Part shown: in pieces, positions 10,665 to 21,905 of the stretch
Numbering within the stretch: position 1 is the stretch's first letter
Layout of the letters: every line of letters begins with the position of its first letter
Source of the DNA: Reclinomonas americana ATCC 50394
Lineage: Eukaryota > Jakobida > Jakobea > Jakobida
Reading direction: 5' to 3'
NCBI GenBank assembly: GCA_048213135.1
Contig: PS015220.1
Coordinates: 1,837-47,837 of the forward strand
Length of the DNA: 46,001 bases
Notes under the pieces: model-generated
Told to the model about the DNA's origin: nothing
The model's database searches: none
Seen by the model: the letters and a program-made list of their open reading frames with translations, nothing else
Position numbers and translations under genes: made by a program

Positions 10665-11918
10665 TCACAAGTCCATCGGTGCTGGACCATCCTCTACTTC
10701 CAGCGCCATGCCAGCAGGGATGGGCGGCCGCACCGACTCCGTCCTCTTTGTCAACACTGGCGTCGCACCGCGCGGGTACACGTAGTTGCCAATGCGTGGC
10801 ACGTGCACCTGATCGCCGTTCGGCTTGTCGTACCCACGCAGGTACTTGACGTCGCCCTGCATCGCACATTGTGAGTGAGCACTCTGTCGAGAGTGGCCTC
10901 CCGTGCGCGCAACACCGACCTTGGTGATGACGCAGACGTCGACATTGGAGCCGGAGCCAAGATCGTTGAAGATGCCGGAGCTAATGGCCTGGTGCACCAA
11001 GTCAATCGCCTCCTGCTCCGCCATATCCATCCTGTAGCCGGCCTCGAAGACCGCCATGGCCGCCAACGAGCCCGAGCCCATGGTCACGTACGGCAACGCA
11101 TCCACCGAGCCGTGCGGGTGGATCGAGTACAAGTGCGGTCCCTTGACATCGACACCGCCGAGCACCAGCGCCGCACTGACGTGCCCCTGGTAGTTGAACA
11201 GCATGCGCTTGAGCAGCGTGCAGGCCGTGGACACGCGTGACTCCTTGTTGGTGGTCAGTCGGTGCAACGTCAGCTGCGACGAGATCAAGTCGGTGGTGTT
11301 CTCCGTGTCGGCGGCCGTGCCGGCGCCGCAGCAGTAGATGTTGGGCGCCAAATAGTGGATCTTCTTGCAGTTCTTGTCGGCCACAATCGGGCCCTCCGTG
11401 GCACGCGTGTCGGCTCCAAGCACGACGCCATCCTGTGCGTGAGTGAGTAACAGAGTGGGTGAGCAAGAGAGCATGTGAAAGACACAAATGATCAAATTCA
11501 CACACAGGAGACAACTTTTGTGTGTTGCCATGCACACGCACACGCAAGGCGACATGAGCAAGTCGTGCGAGTGCACTGAGACAACAAGTGCGTGCGTGCG
11601 TGTTCATGCAAGTGGCGGTGTTGTCTCTCTCTGTGCGTGTAAACCCAATTTGCGCGCCATCTCACACACACACGCGCGCGCGCCCTTTCCCTCTTCTGCC
11701 TCCCTGCTTCCCTCCTCTTCTCCTCTGTGCCTCGCTGCTGCTGCTGTGTTCACCTTGTAGATGACACCGACAATGGTGGTGCCGGTCTTGCGCATGACAG
11801 GGCCAGTGGCACTGCCGCTGCCACTGCCAGCGCCCACGACAATGCCGCGTGAGGCCAACAGCGCATTGCGCTTGCAGTTCTCAAAGGAGAAGCCCAGAGG
11901 CTTTGGCTCGTCAAACAT
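10665..11918 (-). CDS. PSMB7: 20S proteasome subunit beta-2 (trypsin-like)
   Basis: A propeptide of about 42 residues starting [15 protein letters not shown] ends at RKTG. Autocatalytic cleavage before TTIVGVIYK would expose the catalytic threonine. Asp17 (GADTRATEG), Lys33 ([13 protein letters not shown]) and the GSGSLAAM loop are present. [19 protein letters not shown] and VDVCVITK are diagnostic of beta-2. The C-terminal arm runs to [13 protein letters not shown], the extension that wraps beta-3 in other eukaryotes. Beta-2 supplies trypsin-like activity in the core particle. There are two introns: a long one of about 325 bases between VIYK and DGVVLG (near 11433-11757), rich in GT/CA repeats, and a short one after CVITK. 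This is the clearest orthologue in the window. Confidence 0.97.
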
Positions 11919-12166
11919 GATGCTGATTGTGAGTGCAGGACATTGAAGAAACGTCGCGCAATCTTCTCCGTCGCTAGAAAAGAGTGGAGGTAAACGGCGG
12001 GGAGGGTGTTGTAATAACAGCGGCACAGGCACATATGCAATACACAGAGCGCACACAAAAACGCCGAGTGGAAGGGAGGTATGGAGAAGGGGAACGAAAA
12101 AAAACACACGCATTGCAGGCACACCAGCCACATTGACACACACACACAGGAGCGTGCGTGCGGTCT

Positions 12167-13378
12167 TCAAGGACGAGATCCTGAGCCGCTGGCGCCACCG
12201 CGGCCGCTGACGCTCTTGGCCACACGAATTTGGTTCTCGATGAACTCCGACTGTGCGAGAGGAGAATCAGCACTCCACACTTCTCGGGAAACACAAAGAA
12301 CAACAGCAACGTACCCAGCGTTTGAGCGAGGCGGAATCAGTGGCGCGGAACGACACGCTGCGCGGGCCGTCCCTCACCTCGAACTCGACGCTCTCGGGGC
12401 GAATCGAGCCCATCTCCGACGTGCGCAGATCGACGACATCCTCGCTCTCGTTCTCGTCGAAATTCTTGAAGACGACCAGGTGGAAAAACGTGACCACCAC
12501 GTCCTTCTCGACGTACGTGGTCAAGTCAGAGCCCGCCGCCGATCCCGACGCACCACCCGCAGGTGCCGCAGTGCCCGCCGTGCCCTTGACATAGAGCAGG
12601 CCCTCCAGCACCTCGTGACGCTTGTCGAGGTAGTCGGGCACCTGGCCGTGCCATGGCTCGTTGCGCTCCACCGCCTCCATGGCCGCCACAGCCCACGCCT
12701 GTCGCGCCTCCTCCGACCTCGCCAGCAGGCGGAAGCGGCGGTGCGGTCCCACAATCTAGTGAGAATGTGAGATGCTGAGTAGTCAATCAGGTCACAAAGG
12801 AAAACGAGGAAAGCACACCTCAAAGTACGAGTTGTTGAGTGCGCCCTGCACCGAGGTGTAGGCCATTTCAGCCGCCACTGGGTGGCCGAGCCAGATGCTC
12901 GCATCCTGCAGCGAGATCACACCCTTTTGGAGAAAAAGAGAGATTTTTTGTGAGGAAAAATTTGCGAAACGCTTCTCACACACACATGCGCATGCAATCA
13001 ATCACACATGCACACACATGACACACACCTGCGCGCCAAACCGCGTGCCATCGGCCGCCTGCCCGCTCTTCACCTTCTCATCAAACGCGCGTCCCTTCTG
13101 TGCTCACACGAGAGAAAAAAGTGTGCGTGAGTATGAGAGAGAGCAAGTGTGTGTGTGTGCAAAGAAAAACACAACTCCCTCGCCCGTAAAGTACGCAATC
13201 TGCTCCGGCGCCAACACAAAGTACCGCTTCTTCCAGTTCTTGCGCTGTGTGTGTGTGTGTGTGCGCGCGCGAGTGCGCAAGTGAGTGTGTGTGTGTATGT
13301 CGCGGAAAAGTGAGAGGTGCGGTCAAACGCAACAATGGCACCCTGCTTGTGCATCCACGGGTTCAGCTCAGCCGACAT
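12167..13378 (-). CDS. Tandem PH-domain protein
   Basis: The start is MSAELNPWMHKQGAIV. The first pleckstrin-homology domain is split over five exons: GAIVAFDR, RKNWKKRYFVLAPEQIAYF, a loop, then GVISLQDASIW and RRFRLLARSEEARQAWAVAA, whose Trp in the last helix is typical of PH domains. A linker (EPWHGQVPDYLDKRHEVLEG) leads to a second PH-like unit (FFHLVVFKNFDENES, SVSFRATDSASLKRW) and a Gly/Ser tail. PH domains commonly bind phosphoinositides or proteins, so membrane recruitment is likely; no catalytic domain is seen. Introns contain long GT/CA stretches. No orthologue is recognised. Confidence 0.75.
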
Positions 13379-13542
13379 GATTGCAAAACGTTAAAGAGAG
13401 AGAGAGAAACGAAGCGTGTGTGTGTGCGCGCGTGCAACAAAGTGCAAAAATTGATAGTGCGTCACAGGACCTCCGCCTTTCTCCCATCCACCTTTTTTCT
13501 TCTCGTTTACTCGTCTACGATTAGTCAGCACAAAAAAAGTAG

Positions 13543-14282
13543 CTATTGCTGTGGCGGCAAGTTCATGAATTGCTCGTGGAAGGCACGATGCAAGTCGAGA
13601 ACGGCAAGTCGTGCGCGGTTCGTCTCCACGTGTGTGGGATCGGAGGCGGCTGGGTCGGCGTCGGTGTTGACGGGGCGGGCGGGGCGAACGCGGAGCGCGC
13701 TGGGGCGGTATCCCGATAGAACGGTGCGCACTAGTACGGCGGCGGTCGAGAAGGAGAAGCGCACGCGCCACTCCTTGATGGCCAGCTCCGGCTCCTTCTC
13801 GCCGTCCGGCGCGCTCTCGTCGCGCGGTACTTGCTTGATGCGGCGGTACGGGTTGGTGTGTGGTCCGAGGCCCAGTTGCGCATTCACGCGCTCGTNNNNN
13901 NNNNNNNNNNNNNNNGCTGTCCATCTGTGTGTGAGTGTGCACCCGAGTTCAAAAGTCAGTGTGAGAGAGTGTGAGAGGGAGAGGAGTCGGAACAAAAACA
14001 TCAAGCAACGACAACTGATGCACAACATCAAGATTGAGCGTGCGCGCCCACGCTCGCACAGGGTCCAGTGTGAGCACCTGATAGGGGTCCTTGCGAGGCG
14101 CGTGGTTGGGCCCGCGAGTGATCAGCGAGTCAAGTGCCACGAGAACACCCTGTGTGCGAGACAGAGAATGAGAGGAAAGTGAGAGGAGTGTGTGCAACCC
14201 AACGCACTTGATAGTCTCGCGGCCCCGAGTAGAGGGCGGGCTGAAGGGTGGCAGTGGTGGTGGACATGAGACGCCGAAACAT
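13543..14282 (-). CDS. Unrecognised protein with a possible mitochondrial presequence
   Basis: The start is taken at MFRRLMSTTTATLQPALYSG, a basic, Ser/Thr-rich leader resembling a mitochondrial targeting sequence. A GTGCGT intron then joins DYQ to GVLVALDSLITRGPNHAPRK. After the 20-N gap the protein continues ERVNAQLGLGPHTNPYRRIK, EWRVRFSFSTAAVLVRTVL and ends LDLHRAFHEQFMNLPPQQ. Codon use and intron structure support a real gene. I do not recognise the family; a mitochondrial ribosomal or assembly factor is one guess from the leader alone. It is divergently paired with TRMO across about 233 bases. Confidence 0.55.
13896..13915. other. Assembly gap (20 N)
   Basis: A short run of N inside the exon that begins MDS, just after a CACACAG acceptor, in the unrecognised minus-strand gene. 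Confidence 0.99.
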
Positions 14283-14515
14283 GCGTGTGACTCGGTGTGC
14301 GCGCGACTTGGTCGACGACGACGATTGACGAAACCCGGCAATCCTGTCGCGAACGTCGACTGCCCGAGCCACTCCATGACTGAAAGCAGCTCAGCTTCAG
14401 AGGCATAGCAGAAAGAAGGGCGAGCTGGCAATCACCAAAGGCATCAACAAAGAGTGGCGCGAGACGTCGACGGCGAGGCAGGACCGATTTCTTTCTCCTC
14501 CCTTACCTCAATCAC

Positions 14516-15491
14516 ATGCGCATTCAAGTGCACTACGCAGGCGACTCGTCGCGCGACGGCTCGCTGGACGAGGTCGACACCGGCTCGTGCACACTGGACG
14601 CGCTGATCGACTGGGTGCACGAGGAGAGCAGTGGTGCGCCACGGCCGCACCTCGTGCAACTCGTGGATGCATCCTCGCCGGCGTCGTCCATTGTGCGTGC
14701 ACAGTGGCGACCAGCGCGAGTCGGTCACCTCACACTGGCCGATCTGGGTTTGGACGACAGCGGCGAGGGTGCGACGGCGCATTTGCGATTTGTGTGCAGT
14801 GATGAGGCATCATCATCGTCGACCACGACAACGACTACTGCAGCTGCTCCGGCTCCCACAGCTGAAGCTGCTGGATCGTCGTCCACGAACCCCACACTGA
14901 CACTGACGCCGATCGGGTACGCGCACACGCCGTACGTTCAGCGCGCCGATGCGCCACGTCAGCCGGCGGCAGCCGAGGGCGTTCGTGGCACGATCGAGTT
15001 GCTGCCTGGCCACAACTACCATCACGCGCTGTGCGACTTGGACGGCTGGCAGTACATCTGGGTGCTCTTCTGGTTCCACCTGAACCAGGGCTGGAGGCCG
15101 AAAGTGTTGCCGCCGCGCACGGGCGAGTGGCACGTGCGACGCGGCGTCTTCTCCACCCGCTCACCGTACCGGCCCAACCCGCTTGGGCTGAGCGTGGTGC
15201 GACTGGAGCGCGTCGAGGGCCTCACGCTGCACGTGATCAACGTGGATCTGCTGGACGGCACGCCCATTCTCGACATCAAGCCGTACGTGCCGTACACGGA
15301 TGCGATTGTGGTGGAGCAGGCGGCGTCGTGGCTGGAGGCCGGAGCCGGTGATCTGGAGCGCGCGGTGCCGCGCGATCCACGCCCCGCCTACCACGTCGAG
15401 TGGAGCGAGGAGGCACTGGAGCGGCTGGAGTGGCTGCGTGCGCACTCGGAGCTGGTGTCGATCAGCAAGACCATCACCGCCGAGCAGCTGC
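14516..15491 (+). CDS. TRMO: tRNA (t6A37-N6) methyltransferase TRMO with extra N-terminal domain (3' end in gap)
   Basis: Residues from about 130 on are a TrmO/TsaA (UPF0066) domain. Visible blocks are LTPIGYAHTPYVQRADAPRQP, GTIELLPGHNYHHALCDLDG, WQYIWVLFWFHLNQGWRPKV, RRGVFSTRSPYRPNPLGLSV, INVDLLDGTPILDIKPYVPY and TDAIVVEQAASWLEAG. TRMO uses S-adenosylmethionine to methylate N6-threonylcarbamoyladenosine at position 37 of tRNA-Thr. The first ~100 residues, MRIQVHYAGD to HLRFVCSDEA, are not part of TrmO and resemble a ubiquitin-like beta-grasp; a Ser/Thr/Ala linker follows. No intron is seen over almost 1 kb. The end of the TRMO C-terminal region lies in the 15492-15614 gap, with FPGS immediately beyond. 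Confidence 0.92.
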
Positions 15492-15614
15492 NNNNNNNNN
15501 NNNNNNNNNNNNNNNNNNNNNNNNNNNNNNNNNNNNNNNNNNNNNNNNNNNNNNNNNNNNNNNNNNNNNNNNNNNNNNNNNNNNNNNNNNNNNNNNNNNN
15601 NNNNNNNNNNNNNN
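15492..15614. other. Assembly gap (123 N) between TRMO and FPGS
   Basis: The left flank is TRMO coding (SKTITAEQL) and the right flank is FPGS coding ([15 protein letters not shown]). If the length is real, there is little room for a TRMO stop, an intergenic region and the FPGS N-terminus. Confidence 0.99.
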
Positions 15615-17954
15615 TTGCGAGCAGTGCATGTGGCAGGCACCAAGGGCAAGGGCTCGACGTGTGCCTTCACCGAGTCGATTCTCCGCAGCTGCGGCTTGAA
15701 GACCGGTGAGTGTGTCTTTGCGCTCTTGTGCCTCACCTCTCCTCCCCCCCTCTCTCTCTCCCTGTCTCACTGTGAAGCCAGGCATGTTCACCTCGCCGCA
15801 CTTGGTGTCGCCGCGCGAAAGAANNNNNNNNNNNNNNNNNNNNNNNNNNNNNNNNNNNNNNNNNNNNNNNNNNNNNNNNNNNNNNNNNNNNNNNNNNNNN
15901 NNNNNNNNNNNNNNNNNNNNNNNNNNNNNNNNNNNNNNNNNNNNNNNNNNNNNNNNNNNNNNNNNNNNNNNNNNNNNNNNNNNNNNNNNNNNNNNNNNNN
16001 NNNNNNNNNNNNNNNNNNNNNNNNNNNNNNNNNNNNNNNNNNNNNNNNNNNNNNNNNNNNNNNNNNNNNNNNNNNNNNNNNNNNNNNNNNNNNNNNNNNN
16101 NNNNNNNNNNNNNNNNNNNNNNNNNNNNNNNNNNNNNNNNNNNNNNNNNNNNNNNNNNNNNNNNNNNNNNNNNNNNNNNNNNNNNNNNNNNNNNNNNNNN
16201 TCTGCATCAATGGCGAGCCCGTCTCGCAAGAGCTCTTCACGAACCATTTCTGGCGCGTGTGGGACACCCTGGCCGGCAGTCGAGTGCGTGCTGTGCTCGT
16301 TTGTGTATGATTGTTTGCTTGCAGTCTCTGACAGACAGCCGCAGTCGGAGGAGCAGCCGGAAATGCCGACGTACTTTCGCTTCTTGACGCTGTTGTCGTT
16401 TCACATATTCTTGGAGGAGCGGGTCGATGTGTCGGTGATTGAGGTGGGCATTGGCGGCCTCTTTGATGCCACCAACATCATACCGCACCCCACTGTCTGC
16501 GGTTGCGTGCCGACTGCTGTTGTGCGCGTTGTCGGGCGTGCCACACTCTAACATTATCATCATTGCTGCTGTGCAGCCTGTGCTTCGTTGGGCATGGATC
16601 ACATGGAGATTCTCGGCAACTCGCTGGCAGAGATTGCCGCCGCCAAAGCCGGTATCTTCAAGGTGCGGACTTGTGTGTGTGTCTGTGTGTGTGTGTGCAG
16701 AGAGAGCGAGGTGGTTGTGAATTCATTGAGGTTTGCATATTTTTCCGATGCGTGTGATTCTTGTCTGCGTAGTCTGGTGTGCCGGCCATTACGGTTCCGC
16801 AAAAGCCCGAAGCCATGGAGGTGCTGACCACGGTTGCCGCGTCGGTCGGAGCCCCGCTCTTCCTTGCTCCGCCACTCGAAGAGTTTGAGCTGGCCACTGG
16901 CGGCGGACCGCTCACTCTCGGCATTGCCGGCGCCCACCAGCGCTACAATGCATCTTTGGCTCTCTCGCTGGCGGCGACGTGGTTGCGCGCACACGACAAG
17001 GCGCACCTGCTGTTGCCGGATCGCTTCATTGCACTGAGCGACGAGGCGGCCTCGGCCAGTGCCGCCGGCGTTCCGACCGCCTTCCGCGCCTTCCCCATCA
17101 CCGAGAAAGTGCGCAAGGCACTGGCGTCGCGCAGCTGGGCCGGCCGCTCGCACCGCCTGCCGTTCGTCGGACACGAGAATGTGGTGTTTTACTTGGACGG
17201 CGCGCACACAGAGGAGTCCATGGAGGTGTGCCACACGTGGTTCACGCAGGAAATTGCGCGATCCGGCGATCAGTGCGTATGCATGTACATGTTCATGCGT
17301 GTGGTGGGGGCGGCGCACGCTTTGCTCATCTCGAACGCGCGCAGCAATCTGACCGTGCTGGTCTTCAACTGCCAGAATACGCGCGATCCCACCGTTCTGC
17401 TGCGCCAACTGTGGTCCGTGGCCCGCCCGCTGTTCGACGTGGTCATCTTCTGCGCGCCCGACTCGACCAAGGCACATCTGCGACCACTGGTCCCCCCAGT
17501 GGCCACGGTGGAGAATGGTGACGCGGGCAGTGGCGGTGGGAGTGGGAGCAGTGGTGCCGCGACGGGCCAGCAAGATGGCGAGGCGTACACGCGTGATCTA
17601 CTGAAGCCGCCGGCGGCGTCGCAGTTGGTGGAGCAGTGTGCGTGGCAGCTAGAACAAATGCGCGCATGGTTGCGTCTGGCCGCCAACTACACCGAGTCGC
17701 AGCTGGAGGACACCGAGGCGCTGGCGAACACGGCGGTGCACAGCTGGGAGCGCCTCATTGGCGGTGTGCGCGCGGCCGAGGGTCCGCCAGTGGAGCCACT
17801 GGTGACGGTGGCACCGTCGGTGGCCGCCGTGCTCGAGTGGCTGTCCGTCGCCGACCAGCGACCGCCACAGTTGCACATTGATGTGCTGGTGACGGGCTCG
17901 TTGTATTTGGTGGGCGACGTGCTGGCTCACTTCTCGCCGCCGACGGCACAGTAG
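15615..17954 (+). CDS. FPGS: Folylpolyglutamate synthase (5' end in gap)
   Basis: FPGS adds glutamates to folates by an ATP-dependent ligation that retains them in cytosol and mitochondria. Seen here: P-loop [81 protein letters not shown] with [37 protein letters not shown] and the C-terminal [14 protein letters not shown]. These are the eukaryotic FPGS signatures in order. Introns interrupt after [12 protein letters not shown], the VIEVG exon (5' splice GTTGCG at about 16503), GIFK (a (GT)n intron) and possibly SGDQ. The N-terminal ~40 residues and a central block lie in the gaps 15492-15614 and 15824-16200. Confidence 0.95.
15824..16200. other. Assembly gap (377 N) inside FPGS
   Basis: The gap follows LVSPRER and precedes [12 protein letters not shown]. 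These are normally adjacent in FPGS, so the gap mostly covers an intron or is mis-sized. Confidence 0.99.
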
Positions 17955-18548
17955 TAGTAGAACGGAAGGATGAAAAATGGGATGTAAAAAGATGTGTACA
18001 TGATTGCAGCAACACGAGTGGGGAAAGCGGAGCCGGTCCCTGCATTTCCTTTTCACGGTCGATATTGACAGTTTCGACTAGCTTGGAAAGGAAAATCTCG
18101 TGAAATGTCGTGATACCGGCCAGCCAATCTCTCCCTCCACTCCCTGCAACAAGCCACGCCATGCAGCCACCCCCACCAGCTCAACCTAACCGAATCTGAC
18201 TTTGACCGCCACCAGCTCCTTTGGCGCCTCTCAAATTTGAGGCGTTCGTTGTCCATGGACAGTTCGAAGCGCAGCTCTCTCGCGAGCAGTTTCGCGCCCA
18301 AAACATTTACTTGCCTTTCGCGAGAGCACCTTGTTGCCTGTGTGTTTGTGTGTGTGTGTGCACCGCATCTCCTTCCACACTCGCTCTCCCCCTCTCGCAC
18401 CCCCCCACCCTCTCGCTCTCTCTCGTCTTTACACACGCAGCAGAGAGAGTGTCTGTTACTTCTTCGTCTTGCTCTGTTTTGCAAGTTCTTCCGCGTGTCG
18501 CGTCTCGTCTCGTCTCGACTTTAGTGTGCGAAAACCCCCCAACGAAAG
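17955..18548. other. Intergenic interval with CGCG palindromes, no confident gene
   Basis: This interval holds the FPGS 3' end and the region before a plus-strand start codon at 18549. Two TCTCGCGAG-type elements lie at 18278-18286 and 18318-18325, followed by pyrimidine-rich and (GT)n stretches. An open minus-strand stretch near 18170-18300 (containing MDNERLKFERRQRSWW) is too short and unsupported to call. Confidence 0.5.
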
Positions 18549-18592
18549 ATGGCCGACGTGGCAATTGCCTACGATGCCCCTGATCGCCCACG
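18549..18592 (+). CDS. First exon of a plus-strand gene cut by a gap
   Basis: The sequence MADVAIAYDAPDRPR begins at an ATG in a good context (GAAAGATGG). A consensus donor (GTGAGAAC) follows, then a (GT)n tract that runs into the gap at 18640. It could be the 5' exon of the plus-strand repeat gene that ends at 23352, but the minus-strand gene between them makes this uncertain. Confidence 0.4.
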
Positions 18593-18639
18593 GTGAGAAC
18601 GAATACAACAAACATGTGATATTCGTGTGTGTGTGTGTG

Positions 18640-19265
18640 NNNNNNNNNNNNNNNNNNNNNNNNNNNNNNNNNNNNNNNNNNNNNNNNNNNNNNNNNNNNN
18701 NNNNNNNNNNNNNNNNNNNNNNNNNNNNNNNNNNNNNNNNNNNNNNNNNNNNNNNNNNNNNNNNNNNNNNNNNNNNNNNNNNNNNNNNNNNNNNNNNNNN
18801 NNNNNNNNNNNNNNNNNNNNNNNNNNNNNNNNNNNNNNNNNNNNNNNNNNNNNNNNNNNNNNNNNNNNNNNNNNNNNNNNNNNNNNNNNNNNNNNNNNNN
18901 NNNNNNNNNNNNNNNNNNNNNNNNNNNNNNNNNNNNNNNNNNNNNNNNNNNNNNNNNNNNNNNNNNNNNNNNNNNNNNNNNNNNNNNNNNNNNNNNNNNN
19001 NNNNNNNNNNNNNNNNNNNNNNNNNNNNNNNNNNNNNNNNNNNNNNNNNNNNNNNNNNNNNNNNNNNNNNNNNNNNNNNNNNNNNNNNNNNNNNNNNNNN
19101 NNNNNNNNNNNNNNNNNNNNNNNNNNNNNNNNNNNNNNNNNNNNNNNNNNNNNNNNNNNNNNNNNNNNNNNNNNNNNNNNNNNNNNNNNNNNNNNNNNNN
19201 NNNNNNNNNNNNNNNNNNNNNNNNNNNNNNNNNNNNNNNNNNNNNNNNNNNNNNNNNNNNNNNNN
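18640..19265. other. Assembly gap (626 N)
   Basis: The left flank is a (GT)n intron start on the plus strand. The right flank is minus-strand Ser/Pro-rich coding sequence. Confidence 0.99.
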
Positions 19266-20462
19266 GCGGGCTCTCGCTCTGGAAAGCCCAGCGCACCGGC
19301 GGCATCGGGTAGCGGGGCGATGCGGTCTTCTGTTGTGAGCCCTCACTGACAGACGTGGGCTCCAGGTACGACAAAACGTTGCAGTGTGCCTTCGGCCAGA
19401 TGACACGCTCAAGAGTGGACGAGCGACCGAAACCAACGGGGGCGCCCATGCGACGGACGGCCGGCGACACAGAGCGTCCACCCTGCGGTGACATGTGACG
19501 CCGTACTGGCGACACTGCAGCGGCGGAGGCGCGCGGGCGGAGCGGCGACACGGTCGGTCGATCGCGCTTCGGCGACTGCTCAGTTGCAGCGGCCTGCGGC
19601 ACTGCAGGCTTGCGCATTGGGCTGGTGGCGGCGACGTGTCTCCGCACCGGCGACGCCGCCGGCGGCATGCGACGCGCTGGTGATGGCGGTGACACCACAG
19701 TCGACGACTGGGCAACTGGGCGCTGTCGCGCCACAGGGGAGCGATCGGCACGCAGCGACGCCGCGGCTTGTTGCAGCTTGGCTGCACGAGACTGCACGTG
19801 ATCCGAGTTGTTAGTGACTTGCGCGCGCGCGAAACCCAGCAAGAGAAAAAAAAAGCAGCGCAAACCATTGGTACCGCTTCCACCGAGCCAGGCTTGACAT
19901 TGTTGGTGGGGCTAGGCTCCTCAGCTGCGCGCAGCTCGCTCTCATACCGATCCATCTGCGTCTTGGCATGGCTCGACGGTGGGCGAGTGGACGGACGCGA
20001 GGAGTCGGGAGTCCAAACAATCTGGGACGACATGAGTGGGCTGTCGACGGACGACGACACGTCGGAGGCCGAAATGTCGGTGACAGAGCCATTGAGTTGG
20101 GCTGGTGATTGCTGCAGCGACACATCCGAATGCCGCTTCGAGGCCAGACGGCGACGCACGCCGGCACTCATACCACCCGACTCAGGAGCACGGGCCGCAG
20201 CTCGCGCAGACGATGGCGTACCCGCAGCGGCATCGGCGGCCGGTGCCGACGAGAACGACGGCTGTGTGGCATGCAGACCGGGGAGCGCCGGTCGTGCTGA
20301 CGATGAAGGCGACGACTCTGCGACTGTGCCACGCGGGGCCGACGCCGACCGCTGGTGCGTGGGAGCGCTGCCGGCACTGGAGGAGGAGGGGCGGCTGCCC
20401 AAAGGCGTGCGTGACCGCTTTTGTGATGCCTGGGCGGGTACAGCAGCCGACTGCAAAATCAC
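19266..20462 (-). CDS. Ser/Pro/Arg-rich low-complexity protein (both ends incomplete)
   Basis: This exon begins after a TTTTGCAG acceptor with SAAVPAQASQKRSRTPLG. Long disordered Ser/Ala/Pro segments follow, then short motifs (SDVSLQQSPAQLNGSVTDIS, SQIVWTPDSSRPSTRPPS, DRYESELRAAEEPSP). After an intron near 19800-19865 the Arg-rich SPVRRH/SPMRK/SPKRDR/SPLRPR repeats appear, and finally GFGRSSTLERVIWPKAHCNV, LSYLEPTSVS. SP-x-R motifs are typical proline-directed phosphorylation sites in cytoskeletal proteins; a microtubule or basal-body role is a guess. A possible upstream exon (TNWTAVNRGALRLDLPSAS) lies at 20590-20690. The rest is lost in gaps. Confidence 0.6.
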
Positions 20463-20976
20463 ACGAGGAATACGAAGTGCAAATTGAGCACGGACTTGAG
20501 CCCTCCACCATCACCTCTCGATCCGGCGACTACACCTCAACTCCCCTCCCTCTCTCTCTCTCACATACACTGTCTCTCACACTTATAGAAACCACAAAAC
20601 GCAAACGCAACTGGTGAAGGTGATGCAGATGGCAAGTCGAGACGAAGTGCACCTCGATTCACGGCCGTCCAGTTTGTGACTCTGCATGATATCCACACAG
20701 TGAGTAATTGAGAAGGCGACAAAGAGTTGTGTGTGCGTGTGGGTGGGTGGGGGCAAGGAGAGAGTGAAAAGTGGTGCTTGTGCGCGCGTGATGCCCAGGA
20801 CATTTTGCACGAGACACCAAAGTGTGTGCACCAGTCACGAAACGCATAAGAAAGGATACCAGCACATGACACTCCAGCAGGCACACACGCGCGCAAAAGA
20901 GTATCTCAACACACACGCACAAGCAAGAGATGCGATGCGATTGAAAAAAAAAGACACTCACACAGCGACTCTCAGA

Positions 20977-21905
20977 NNNNNNNNNNNNNNNNNNNNNNNN
21001 NNNNNNNNNNNNNNNNNNNNNNNNNNNNNNNNNNNNNNNNNNNNNNNNNNNNNNNNNNNNNNNNNNNNNNNNNNNNNNNNNNNNNNNNNNNNNNNNNNNN
21101 NNNNNNNNNNNNNNNNNNNNNNNNNNNNNNNNNNNNNNNNNNNNNNNNNNNNNNNNNNNNNNNNNNNNNNNNNNNNNNNNNNNNNNNNNNNNNNNNNNNN
21201 NNNNNNNNNNNNNNNNNNNNNNNNNNNNNNNNNNNNNNNNNNNNNNNNNNNNNNNNNNNNNNNNNNNNNNNNNNNNNNNNNNNNNNNNNNNNNNNNNNNN
21301 NNNNNNNNNNNNNNNNNNNNNNNNNNNNNNNNNNNNNNNNNNNNNNNNNNNNNNNNNNNNNNNNNNNNNNNNNNNNNNNNNNNNNNNNNNNNNNNNNNNN
21401 NNNNNNNNNNNNNNNNNNNNNNNNNNNNNNNNNNNNNNNNNNNNNNNNNNNNNNNNNNNNNNNNNNNNNNNNNNNNNNNNNNNNNNNNNNNNNNNNNNNN
21501 NNNNNNNNNNNNNNNNNNNNNNNNNNNNNNNNNNNNNNNNNNNNNNNNNNNNNNNNNNNNNNNNNNNNNNNNNNNNNNNNNNNNNNNNNNNNNNNNNNNN
21601 NNNNNNNNNNNNNNNNNNNNNNNNNNNNNNNNNNNNNNNNNNNNNNNNNNNNNNNNNNNNNNNNNNNNNNNNNNNNNNNNNNNNNNNNNNNNNNNNNNNN
21701 NNNNNNNNNNNNNNNNNNNNNNNNNNNNNNNNNNNNNNNNNNNNNNNNNNNNNNNNNNNNNNNNNNNNNNNNNNNNNNNNNNNNNNNNNNNNNNNNNNNN
21801 NNNNNNNNNNNNNNNNNNNNNNNNNNNNNNNNNNNNNNNNNNNNNNNNNNNNNNNNNNNNNNNNNNNNNNNNNNNNNNNNNNNNNNNNNNNNNNNNNNNN
21901 NNNNN
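20977..21905. other. Assembly gap (929 N)
   Basis: The gap abuts the 42-residue repeat array on its right, so collapsed or unresolved repeat copies are likely here. Confidence 0.99.

Noticed and set aside
13240-13310. Alternating GT/GC tract as a Z-DNA or regulatory element
   Set aside because: It sits inside a small intron of the PH gene and similar tracts are common throughout the window, so no specific role can be supported.
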